Shown here: positions 40,864-48,445 of the stretch, in pieces
How positions within the stretch are numbered: the stretch's first letter is position 1
How the letters are laid out: each line of letters opens with the position of its first letter
Origin: Clostridiaceae bacterium
Lineage (GTDB): Bacteria > Bacillota > Clostridia > Christensenellales > CAG-917
Assembly: GCA_031289315.1 (NCBI GenBank)
Contig: JAITPR010000060.1
Span: 1-57,686 of the forward strand
Length of the DNA: 57,686 nucleotides
Direction: 5' to 3'
Made by a program: the position numbers and the translations under genes
Notes under the pieces: model-generated
Database searches by the model: none
What the model was told of the DNA's origin: nothing
The model's input: only the letters and a program-made list of their open reading frames with translations

Positions 40864-41881
40864 TAAGCTTCAAAAGCTCTTGCAACACGTCCTTGTTGTC
40901 GACCGTTTTTATTTTTTCGCCGTGCGCAAACAAAATGGAGTGCTCTTTGCCGCCGCAAACGCCTAAATCCGCGTGTTCCGACTCGCCTATGCCGTTTACG
41001 GCGCAACCCATAACGGCAATTTTTAAGTACTTTTTCTTATTCTTGACCGCGTCGTATACCTTTTCCGCCAACGCCGCGACGTCGATTTCCGTTCTGCCGC
41101 ACGTGGGACAAGAGATAACCTCCGGCATGTCGCGCCTAAGTCCCAACGAATTTAACAGCAACCGCCCCGCCTCAACCTCTTTGACAGGGTCGCCGGATAG
41201 AGATATTCTTATTGTGTCGCCTATGCCGCTTAGTAGCAACGAGCCTATGCACGCCGCCGACTTGATAAGCCCGGGAACGGCTATGCCCGCCTCCGTAACG
41301 CCTAAGTGCAAAGGATAGCTTGAGCGCTCCGCAAGTATGCGGTTCGCCTCTAGCGTCACGCGTACGTCGGATGACTTGACGGACAGCACTATGTCGTAAA
41401 AATCCGCCTCCTCTAAAAGTCTTGCGTGCGTAAGCGCGCTTTCCGCAAGCGCCGCCGGAAGAGGAAGCCTTTTCAGCTTCATTTTGCCGTCCAGTGAGCC
41501 GGAGTTGACGCCTATTCTTATGGGAACGCGGCGTTCCTTAAGTGCGTCCGCGACAAATTTAACCTTAGCCGCGTCGCCGATATTTCCGGGATTTATGCGG
41601 ATTTTATCCACGTAATCCGCCGCCTTCACGGCAAGCTTATAATCAAAATGAATGTCGGCGACAATCACCGCCGTGGTTTGCCGGCGGATTTCCTTTAGGG
41701 CTTCCGCAGATCTCATATCGGGTACGGCAAGTCTTACGACGTCCGCCCCCGCCGCTTTAAGCGCGTCAATTTGAGCCACGGTAGCGTCGATACCGCATGT
41801 GGGAGTATTGGTCATGCTTTGCACGCTTACCGCGGCGCCGCCGCCGATTTTCAGCTTTCCTACCGTAATCTGTCTTGTCAT
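40838..41881 (-). CDS. ispG: 4-hydroxy-3-methylbut-2-enyl-diphosphate synthase IspG
   Basis: IspG is the [4Fe-4S] enzyme of the MEP isoprenoid pathway that turns MEcPP into HMBPP. The 347-aa protein has VSVQSMTNTPTCGIDATV at the start, VADIHFDYKLA, KIRINPGNIG, and the cluster ligands CPTCGR and GCAVNGIGE. Length is normal. It lies between rseP and the polC-like gene, in the common Firmicutes order. No strong Shine-Dalgarno is visible. Confidence 0.97.
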   Translation of the reverse strand: MTRQITVGKLKIGGGAAVSVQSMTNTPTCGIDATVAQIDALKAAGADVVRLAVPDMRSAEALKEIRRQTTAVIVADIHFDYKLAVKAADYVDKIRINPGNIGDAAKVKFVADALKERRVPIRIGVNSGSLDGKMKLKRLPLPAALAESALTHARLLEEADFYDIVLSVKSSDVRVTLEANRILAERSSYPLHLGVTEAGIAVPGLIKSAACIGSLLLSGIGDTIRISLSGDPVKEVEAGRLLLNSLGLRRDMPEVISCPTCGRTEIDVAALAEKVYDAVKNKKKYLKIAVMGCAVNGIGESEHADLGVCGGKEHSILFAHGEKIKTVDNKDVLQELLKLTEAFISEN

Positions 41882-42013
41882 GCTTAAAAATAAAGGCTTT
41901 TATCCGCCCCGTCAAGAGGTTTTTTTGCGCCTTCAAGCCCTCCTAAACCGCCGAAAAAATATTTTCGGGCGGTTCCGTACGCCTTAAAGAGATTGTTTCG
42001 TCCGTGTTATTGC

Positions 42014-42050
42014 GGGTGTGGACAATTCGTCACCGAGGATTGTCATACCC
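42014..42050. repeat. Minimal family 1 repeat (core deleted)
   Basis: GGGTGTGGACAATTCGTCACC followed directly by GAGGATTGTCATACCC: only the two arms remain, in 37 bp, between rseP and ispG. Confidence 0.8.
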
Positions 42051-42076
42051 TAATATTGCCCCGGTTACGCGACCGC

Positions 42077-43225
42077 TTAAGCCGAACTCACTAGATTGAA
42101 AACATCCAAAAATACGACCAGCAATATGAGAACTACCAGCCCCACCGTGTGTATCGCCGCCTCCACCTTTCGCGGAACGGGTTTTTTAAATATCATTTCT
42201 ATCAGCGTAAACACCATTCTTGAGCCGTCAAGCGCGGGGAACGGCAATAGGTTCATGACGGCAAGGTTGGCGGAAAGTATGCACAGCGCCCACATAAAGC
42301 CGTGGAAACCGACCTTGGAAACCTCCGCTACCGTACGCACCGCCGTTATAGTGCCTCCGGCTCCGGACAACGCCGTCTTTCCGGTAACCAACGCGCCCAA
42401 CATAGCCAAAATTTTAAATACTAAAAAGAACGCGTACGGGAAGGAACGCCCCAACGCCTTGAAAAACGGGAGCTTGACGTAAGCCAAGCCTTGACTTATG
42501 CCGAACCCGTAAGCGGTTTGAGTTTCTCTGCCTATCTCCGTTACGCCGTCCTCGTCGTAAATTATTTTTTCAAAGGAAAAATCCGATTTGTGCGCCGTGA
42601 ACTCCACGACCTTCGCGGAGGTTATGTTGCCGTCCGCGTCGAAAGTATGCCGTAAAACCTTAAACCGCGCGGTATCGCCCGCCTTTGCGAATGCCGCCGC
42701 CACGTCCTCCGGCATCAAAATTTGCGTCAGCTTGCCGTCTATGGACAGCACCGCGTCACCGAACTGAAAGGTGTTTTCCGCGTACGCCGCGCCGTCCTCG
42801 TGTATGGCGACTATTACGGGAAGCGGCTGTCCGTATATGCTGAAAAACAGCGTGATTATAAATATGCCCGACAAAAAGTTGAAAACCGCTCCCGCCGCTT
42901 GAACGATTAAACGCTTCCACGGCTTTTGGTTGTTGAACGCGCCGGGGTCGTTTATGTCGTCGTCCTCGCCGTGAAACGCGCAAAAACCACCCAATGGAAG
43001 GGGACGAATGGAAAAAATCTCCCCCGTTTTTTTAGATGTGTGCTTGAAAATCCGCGGACCGAAGCCTATGGCGAATTCATCAATTTTAAAACCTAAAGCC
43101 TTGCCCGCAAGATAATGCCCCAATTCATGAATGACTATCATAATCATCAAACCGATAATGGCGACTATGATATAGCCGATATTTGTCATTACGCTTGCAA
43201 ACGTAGCCGAAATAATAAACGACAT
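42077..43225 (-). CDS. rseP: Site-2 protease RseP
   Basis: RseP is an intramembrane zinc metalloprotease that cuts anti-sigma factors and signal-peptide remnants. The 382-aa product has HELGHYLAGKALGFK in helix 1 (HExxH zinc site), PLGGFCAFHGEDDD, a PDZ domain at about 120-220 and the NLLPFPALDGSRM motif (third zinc ligand) in the C-terminal helices. CGGAG precedes the ATG. It sits in the cdsA-dxr-rseP-ispG operon, though separated from both neighbours by repeat elements. Confidence 0.96.
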   Translation of the reverse strand: MSFIISATFASVMTNIGYIIVAIIGLMIMIVIHELGHYLAGKALGFKIDEFAIGFGPRIFKHTSKKTGEIFSIRPLPLGGFCAFHGEDDDINDPGAFNNQKPWKRLIVQAAGAVFNFLSGIFIITLFFSIYGQPLPVIVAIHEDGAAYAENTFQFGDAVLSIDGKLTQILMPEDVAAAFAKAGDTARFKVLRHTFDADGNITSAKVVEFTAHKSDFSFEKIIYDEDGVTEIGRETQTAYGFGISQGLAYVKLPFFKALGRSFPYAFFLVFKILAMLGALVTGKTALSGAGGTITAVRTVAEVSKVGFHGFMWALCILSANLAVMNLLPFPALDGSRMVFTLIEMIFKKPVPRKVEAAIHTVGLVVLILLVVFLDVFNLVSSA

Positions 43226-43287
43226 CGTATCTCCGATTTAGGCGGACGCTTTCCGCTTAAAAAATTTTTTTGTGAGCGTCACACGCA

Positions 43288-43380
43288 GAGTGTGGACAAT
43301 TCGCATTCAAGACGGTTTTAAACCCAAAAGAGCCTAAAATATTTTCTTAGCCAAAAGTCGTCACTACGGATTGCCACACC
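43288..43380. repeat. Family 1 repeat, intermediate form
   Basis: The left arm GTGTGGACAATTCGC joins directly to the second half of the long core (AAGACGGTTTTAAACCCAAA...AGAGCC, AAAATATTTTCTTAGCC) and the right arm GTCACTACGGATTGCCACACC. It looks like the long form with its first half deleted. Confidence 0.8.
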
Positions 43381-44616
43381 TCAAACGCACGCCTCCGTAT
43401 AAGTATATTTCTCCGCGGCGTTTATAATGCGAATCAAATCCTCTACTCCTGCATATTTCTCACGGGAATATCGGTTTAACGCGCCTTCCGTTAAACGCGG
43501 TATGTCCGTAAAGCCGATTTTCTTTTGCAAAAACAGCGCGACCGCGGCGTTATCGGCGGCGCATAAAACTGCCGGCGCCGCGCCGCCTTCCTTTGCCGCC
43601 GAGATAGCTAGCCCCAAACACGGAAAGCGTATGAGGTCGGGTTTGCCGAAAGTAAGTGTTTGGAGCGCCGCAAAATCCAACGCATCGGGAAGCCCCTGCA
43701 CACGCTTAGGATATGTAAGCGCATACCGTATAGGTATCCGCATGTCCGGCGGGGCAAGCATGGCAATGACCGCGTTATCGTAAAATTCCACGGCGGAATG
43801 CACTATGCTTTCGCGGTGGATTACCACCTCTATTTTATCCGGCGACACGGAAAACAACCGCATCGCCTCAATAAATTCTAAGCCCTTGTTCATAAGGCTG
43901 GCGCTGTCTATTGTGACCTTTTTGCCCATGCGCCATACGGGGTGCGCAAGCGCCTCCTCCGGCGTTACCGTTTTCATCCGTTCAAGCGGATAATCGCGGA
44001 AAGCGCCGCCGCTGGCGGTTAAAATTATGCGCTTTATCGGATTGCCGCAAGCGCCCTCTAAGCACTGGAAAATCGCCGAATGCTCGCTGTCCACCGGAAT
44101 TATTTTTCCGCCGGAGCGCTCCGCTTCAAGAAGTAAAAATTCTCCTGCGGATACAAGCGCTTCTTTGCTTGCTAGCGCCAACGTTTTTCCGCTTTTTAAG
44201 GCGGCTATAGCGGGTTCTATGCCGGCAAGCCCCGCAGACGCCAGTAAAACCGTGTCCGCACCGTCAATCGCCGCAAGCTCCGCGTTGGAAGCTGCAAACT
44301 CCGGCGACCTTGCACCGTTAGCCGTCCTTAGTGAGGACAGAAAATTTTTACGCGCCTTAGCGTCAGAAGCCAACGCCTCCGCGTATATGTAGCGCGGCGA
44401 AAACTCTTCAATCTGCCGCTTAAAAAGCTCCAAATTGCCGCCGCAGGACAACGCAAAAACGTCGACGTCCACACCGTCCCTTATCACCTCTAACGCTTGT
44501 CCGCCAATTGAACCGGTAGACCCGATTATGACCGCATTTTTAGCGTGCGGCATATCGCAACCGATAGACCCTATAACCGCATTTTTAGCGCGCGGCGCAT
44601 CGCAATCGATAGACAT
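43381..44616 (-). CDS. dxr: 1-deoxy-D-xylulose 5-phosphate reductoisomerase Dxr, duplicated N-terminus
   Basis: Dxr makes MEP from DXP using NADPH. The catalytic core is complete: VIIGSTGSIGGQALEVI (NADPH loop), LASKEALVSAGEFL, PVDSEHSAIFQCLEG, ILTASGGAFRDYP and MNKGLEFIEAMRLFS. The start ATG at 44616 lies one nt after the cdsA stop (TAA-T-ATG), pointing to translational coupling. The first 31 residues carry a 15-residue duplication: PRAKNAVIGSIGCD is repeated as PHAKNAVIIGSTG, encoded by two 39-bp copies 45 bp apart. An internal ATG at 44553 would give an N-terminus of usual length. Total length from 44616 is 411 aa. Confidence 0.95.
   Translation of the reverse strand: MSIDCDAPRAKNAVIGSIGCDMPHAKNAVIIGSTGSIGGQALEVIRDGVDVDVFALSCGGNLELFKRQIEEFSPRYIYAEALASDAKARKNFLSSLRTANGARSPEFAASNAELAAIDGADTVLLASAGLAGIEPAIAALKSGKTLALASKEALVSAGEFLLLEAERSGGKIIPVDSEHSAIFQCLEGACGNPIKRIILTASGGAFRDYPLERMKTVTPEEALAHPVWRMGKKVTIDSASLMNKGLEFIEAMRLFSVSPDKIEVVIHRESIVHSAVEFYDNAVIAMLAPPDMRIPIRYALTYPKRVQGLPDALDFAALQTLTFGKPDLIRFPCLGLAISAAKEGGAAPAVLCAADNAAVALFLQKKIGFTDIPRLTEGALNRYSREKYAGVEDLIRIINAAEKYTYTEACV
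44531..44614. repeat. 45-bp-period duplication in the dxr 5' end
   Basis: ACCGCATTTTTAGCGTGCGG (from 44531) recurs as ACCGCATTTTTAGCGCGCGG (from 44576); similarity runs 39 bp with a few mismatches and keeps the reading frame. Confidence 0.85.
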
Positions 44617-44617
44617 A

Positions 44618-45535
44618 TTACAATAGGTACGCGATAGGTATCGCAATATTTAAAAACACAATGGTAAACATTATGCTGTCTATCCTGTCAATTATTCCTC
44701 CATGTCCCGGGAATATTGTGCCAAAATCCTTGATACCTAAGGCACGCTTAAGCTTGCTCCCGGCAAGGTCGCCAAGCAACCCTACTACGGCGGATAATGC
44801 ACCCAGTACGCCAAAAATAATCCCGTTTAAAACATGACTCTCCGTGAAAGGAACCCACCCAACATTGAGGAGGTTGAAACGGTCAAAAACCAAAAACACC
44901 ACCATTGCCGCCAGTATTCCGCCGAATAAAGAGCCGATTGCGCCGGAAATCGTCTTTTTAGGACTGACCTTGGGGCAAAGCTTCGGACCCTTTAAAAGGC
45001 TTCCGACATAGTAAGCAAGCGTATCCGCCGCAATCGGGAAGGACACCGCCATGATAAGCATTACGGCAGGATTATAGTGCTTCGTGAGCATTGCCGCCGA
45101 TATGACGAATAACAACGGATACACCATGGTGAACACGGTTATTCCCAAATCGCCGACGGTTTTCACCTTAGGATTTCTAGCGTCGGTGTCAAAGGGATTG
45201 TATTCGGCGCCGTTTTTTGGCGCCGCCGTTTCCGAAAAGGTAAACATTACCAGCGTCATTATCACTGCCGCCATAAATGCTAAAATCAGACCTCTTACAT
45301 CGAAAAAATAATATAATGGGTACGCCGCAAGCCCGAAAAGAATGACGGGTAATCGGAAAGGATAGTGTCCGCTTTTTTTAAATGCGGACAGCATTTCGCA
45401 AGCCGCCATGATCGCGAACAACAGCATAAGACTGTCTATTGCAATGGGATTATACGCCACCGACAACCAAATGAAAAAAACTACTATTCCTATCAAAATC
45501 AACGCGGTTACGGTTCTAGTGAGAAACCCTTTCAT
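44618..45535 (-). CDS. cdsA: Phosphatidate cytidylyltransferase CdsA
   Basis: CdsA makes CDP-diacylglycerol from phosphatidic acid and CTP. The 305-aa membrane protein has about eight helices and the C-terminal signature DLAGSKLKRALGIKDFG followed by PGHGGIIDRIDS. GGAG lies 6 nt before ATG 45535; the frame remains open further up but only into the repeat at 45551. It is followed by dxr with one nt between stop and start. Confidence 0.96.
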   Translation of the reverse strand: MKGFLTRTVTALILIGIVVFFIWLSVAYNPIAIDSLMLLFAIMAACEMLSAFKKSGHYPFRLPVILFGLAAYPLYYFFDVRGLILAFMAAVIMTLVMFTFSETAAPKNGAEYNPFDTDARNPKVKTVGDLGITVFTMVYPLLFVISAAMLTKHYNPAVMLIMAVSFPIAADTLAYYVGSLLKGPKLCPKVSPKKTISGAIGSLFGGILAAMVVFLVFDRFNLLNVGWVPFTESHVLNGIIFGVLGALSAVVGLLGDLAGSKLKRALGIKDFGTIFPGHGGIIDRIDSIMFTIVFLNIAIPIAYLL

Positions 45536-45550
45536 ATGCTCTCCTTTTGT

Positions 45551-45622
45551 GGGTGTGGACAATTCACGGCGACAAAATATTTTCTTGGCAGGCAAGTCGT
45601 CACAGAGGATTGTCTTATACCC
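45551..45622. repeat. Family 1 palindromic repeat between uppS and cdsA
   Basis: GGGTGTGGACAATTCACGGCG and CACAGAGGATTGTCTTATACC arms with core AAAATATTTTCTTGGCAGGC. It lies just upstream of the cdsA ribosome-binding site. Confidence 0.85.
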
Positions 45623-45669
45623 CTTTTGCCAATCCTTTAATAAACAAGTTTATTAGGAGTATTATTGAG

Positions 45670-45715
45670 AAACCGCCGTCAATACCGAAAAGGGTTCTCC
45701 GGCGGTTTATTTTTC
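45670..45715. terminator. Hairpin between uppS and cdsA
   Basis: AAACCGCC and GGCGGTTT (45670-45677 / 45701-45708) with a TTATTTTT run on the right. It could uncouple cdsA from uppS-frr transcription, although the T-run favours the plus strand. Confidence 0.5.
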
Positions 45716-45748
45716 TAAGCCTTTAATTTATGGCACGCATACGCGACC

Positions 45749-45941
45749 AAAAAAACGGTTTTTGAGGGCAAAATATGCCTTTTTTTTGCGTTCACGCAGG
45801 CGCAATATTTCACCATTTCGGCGCGTTTGAGCGTTACCGCGCCCACAGAAAAAAACGGTTTTCGAGGGCAAAATATGCCTTTTTTTGCGTTTGCGCAAGC
45901 GCAATATTTCACCATTTCAGCGCGTTTGAGCGTTACCGCGC
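45749..45941. repeat. Two tandem copies of a 93-bp unit, period about 100
   Basis: AAAAACGGTTTTTGAGGGCA at 45751 recurs as AAAAACGGTTTTCGAGGGCA at 45851; similarity continues through AAATATGCCTTTTTTTGCG, GCGCAATATTTCACCATTTC and GCGCGTTTGAGCGTTACCGC. It directly follows the uppS stop (minus strand). A frame through it yields a repeated peptide, probably by chance. Confidence 0.85.
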
Positions 45942-45954
45942 AGGCGTCGAAAAT

Positions 45955-46626
45955 TTACCGCACCGCGCCGAATTTTCTGTTACGTCCGTTGAAGTCGGCA
46001 AGTATTTCCGAAACCCTTTCCGCGTCCATGTCGGGCCACAGCATGTCCAAAAACATCAACTCCGCATAGGCGGCTTGGTACAGCATAAAGTTGCTTAGAC
46101 GCCGTTCTCCGCCCGTACGGACTATGCAGTCAAGCGGCGGAAGCTTCGCCGAATAGAGGTATTTTTCGAATTCGGCTTTGGTGAACTCACGCGGGCGCGC
46201 CTCGGCAAGCCTCTTGCAAGCGGACACTATTTCGTCCTGCCCGCCGTAGTTTAAGGCGATATTTAAGATTATGCCGCCGTTGCCCTGCGTCTTCAAACGC
46301 GACTCGCACACGGCTTCACGCACCGGCTCCGGAAGGGCGGCTATGTCGCCGGTATAAAACAGCCTTACGTCCTTGAGCTTGCCGGAAGCGAACTCCCGCA
46401 CCAGCTTAAACAACCCGTCGACCTCCGTCTTAGAGCGCTTCCAATTCTCGGTGGAGAACGCAAACACGCTGACGCATTCCACACCGGCATCCGCACACGC
46501 GGAAACCACGCGCTTCATTGCCTTGACGCCCTCGCGATGCCCGTAAAGACGCGGCTTTCCGCGCATTTGCGCCCATCTGCCGTTGCCGTCCATTATAAAA
46601 CCGATGTGTTTACAAGTGTTGTTCAT
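45955..46626 (-). CDS. uppS: Isoprenyl transferase (undecaprenyl diphosphate synthase) UppS
   Basis: UppS condenses isopentenyl diphosphates to the C55 carrier lipid for cell-wall synthesis. The 223-aa protein has the GFIMDGNGRWA motif (Asp13 binds Mg-diphosphate), YGHREGVKAMKRVV, FAFSTENWKRS, ILNIALNYGGQDEI and VRTGGERRLSNFML, in family order. Length is slightly short but complete. It follows frr by 14 nt. No strong Shine-Dalgarno is seen. Confidence 0.97.
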   Translation of the reverse strand: MNNTCKHIGFIMDGNGRWAQMRGKPRLYGHREGVKAMKRVVSACADAGVECVSVFAFSTENWKRSKTEVDGLFKLVREFASGKLKDVRLFYTGDIAALPEPVREAVCESRLKTQGNGGIILNIALNYGGQDEIVSACKRLAEARPREFTKAEFEKYLYSAKLPPLDCIVRTGGERRLSNFMLYQAAYAELMFLDMLWPDMDAERVSEILADFNGRNRKFGAVR

Positions 46627-46640
46627 TTTGCCGGCGCAGA

Positions 46641-47216
46641 TTAAACGGACATTATCTCCGCTTCCTTATCCTTCATCATTTTTTCTACGCTCTCAACCGC
46701 GGAGGAAAGCTTTTTTTCCACGTCGGCGGTAAGACGTTCTAAGTCGTCCTCGGTTATACCGGAAGACTTCTCCAACTTTTTCAAGGCGTCGATAGCATCG
46801 CGGCGGTGATTTCTCAACGCTACCTTGCTGCTTTCGCCGGATTTTTTAATATCTTTCACCAAATCCTTTCTCCTTTCCTCCGTGAGTTCGGGAAAAATAA
46901 GGCGGATTACAACGCCGTCGTTATTCGGATTTATGCCGATATTTGCCGCCAAAATCGCCTTTTCTATGGGCTTTAGCATGGACTTATCCCACGCGCTTAT
47001 CACAAGTACGCGCGCTTCGGCGACGGTAACCGTTGCCATTTGATTTATCGGGCTGGGCGTACCGTAATAATCTACGGAAAGCTTGTCGAGTATGTGCGGA
47101 TTGGCGCGTCCCGCGCGGATATTTTGCAATTCCGTTTTGTAGGCGGAAATGGTTTTCTCCGCGCCCTCCTCCAACTCCATCATTATAATTTCGACTTCCT
47201 CTACGTCGTAGCTCAT
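46641..47216 (-). CDS. frr: Ribosome recycling factor
   Basis: Frr splits post-termination ribosomes together with EF-G. The 191-aa product contains TELQNIRAGRANPHILDKL, YYGTPSPINQMATV, NIGINPNNDGVVIRLIFPELTEERR and a KVALRNHRRDA segment, all typical. GGGAGG lies 5 nt before the ATG at 47216; an earlier ATG at 47309 has no support. It opens the isoprenoid/envelope operon of this window. Confidence 0.97.
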   Translation of the reverse strand: MSYDVEEVEIIMMELEEGAEKTISAYKTELQNIRAGRANPHILDKLSVDYYGTPSPINQMATVTVAEARVLVISAWDKSMLKPIEKAILAANIGINPNNDGVVIRLIFPELTEERRKDLVKDIKKSGESSKVALRNHRRDAIDALKKLEKSSGITEDDLERLTADVEKKLSSAVESVEKMMKDKEAEIMSV

Positions 47217-47320
47217 AAAAACCTCCCTTGACAAACGCCGGTAAAAGCGTTCGTATAAATTTTTATATATAGTACGTAATATTATAACAAAGTCGGAACA
47301 AATAATCAAGCATAGATTTT

Positions 47321-47421
47321 AGGGCGAACATAATTAATGTGTTCGCCCTGTTTATGGGGACAATCTATGCGGTTGCCCCGCTAAATATGAAACACGGCAT
47401 ACGCATTGCATATACCGTGTT
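47321..47421 (-). terminator. Two hairpins between the SipW-type gene and frr
   Basis: AGGGCGAACA / TGTTCGCCCT (47321-47349) and AACACGG...CCGTGTT (47391-47421). They lie downstream of the signal-peptidase gene cluster and upstream of frr, so they probably separate the two operons. Confidence 0.6.
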
Positions 47422-47454
47422 AATTCACTTAAATTAAAAGGATTTTGCCTTAGG

Positions 47455-48426
47455 TTAAGGAGTGTCTTCTTGATGTGTGTCGGAATTTTGAGCGGCGGTT
47501 TTACGCTCAGCATCTTCAGTTTTGCGCTCAGCGTCTTCGGTTTGGCGACGCTCCGCGGCTAAGAATTCCTCTACGGCAAGCCTTTCTATTTCAGTTTGGC
47601 GCTCAGCATCTTCGGTTTGGCGGCGCTCCGCGGCTAAGAATTCCTCTACGGCAAGCCTTTCTATTTCGGCTTTAATTTCCGCGGCGCGTTCCGGCGAAAC
47701 CTTTCTGCGCGCGGGTTTTTTTATGATGATTACCAAACGGTAAACCAGCATCCCTAGCATCAGCCCGAATGGCAGGATTATGACGATTAAAAGACCTTCC
47801 ATACTTGAAATAAATCGGTAAAAAGCACCGAAAACCTTGATATTTTTCACCATTACCGCTTCCACATTTTCCAGAGGAACGGGAGGGTCGGTCATAGCGC
47901 CTTGTTTTACGCCGCGAGTGGTCACGGTGTAGCGCGAGTATTTTTCGTCGTAATGCGCCGCTTCAACCACCTTGTGGGTTATCGAAAGCCCTTTCAATTC
48001 GCCGTACTCCGCGATATAGGTTATTACGTCGCCCTCTTTTACGTTGGCTGTAACATCGTCGGGCGTTTGCAACACCTTAGACAAAATCACGTCGCCTACT
48101 TGTAATTCCGGCGTCATGCTGTCGGTTTGGATATATAGGAAGCGGTATCCGAAAAGACTGGGCTTTTCGCCCTTGAAATACTGCACGGCAACGGAAATAA
48201 CTACCGCGACAACGGCAAGAAACACCGTTATCGTCAACGCGTAGGTGATTTTGTTTATAACGCGGCGGGCTTTGGATTTTTCCGATTTTTCCGATTTGGC
48301 GTTGTCGTCGCATACGGCGGCTTTTTCGGCTTTTTCCGTTTTGGCGTTGTCGTCGCGCAACGTGGATTTTTCCGATTTTTCGGCGGCGGCATCCGTTTGG
48401 GTATTTTTATCAAGCGCTTGCTTCAT
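47455..48426 (-). CDS. ER-type (SipW-like) signal peptidase with repeated cytoplasmic tail
   Basis: The 323-aa protein has a charged N-terminal segment with repeated EKSEKS and DDNAK motifs, a membrane helix (about 60-82), the catalytic serine block YIQTDSMTPELQVGD (Ser103) and LSITHKVVE (His151). This Ser/His arrangement marks ER/archaeal-type signal peptidases such as SipW, which process TasA-like proteins. A second helix at about 211-236 is followed by a long tail in which AEIERLAVEEFLAAERRQ occurs, with its core ERLAVEEFLAAERRQTEDAE repeated once more. The same type of motif occurs in the other signal peptidase of the cluster. The gene follows the DUF2357 gene by 19 bp. Confidence 0.85.
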   Translation of the reverse strand: MKQALDKNTQTDAAAEKSEKSTLRDDNAKTEKAEKAAVCDDNAKSEKSEKSKARRVINKITYALTITVFLAVVAVVISVAVQYFKGEKPSLFGYRFLYIQTDSMTPELQVGDVILSKVLQTPDDVTANVKEGDVITYIAEYGELKGLSITHKVVEAAHYDEKYSRYTVTTRGVKQGAMTDPPVPLENVEAVMVKNIKVFGAFYRFISSMEGLLIVIILPFGLMLGMLVYRLVIIIKKPARRKVSPERAAEIKAEIERLAVEEFLAAERRQTEDAERQTEIERLAVEEFLAAERRQTEDAERKTEDAERKTAAQNSDTHQEDTP

Positions 48427-48445
48427 TAAAATTCACTCACCCAGT

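Noticed and set aside
45715..45915. Repeated peptide (MVKYCACANAKK-type) frame
   Set aside because: Generated by a tandem DNA duplication in an intergenic gap; no ribosome-binding site or family.
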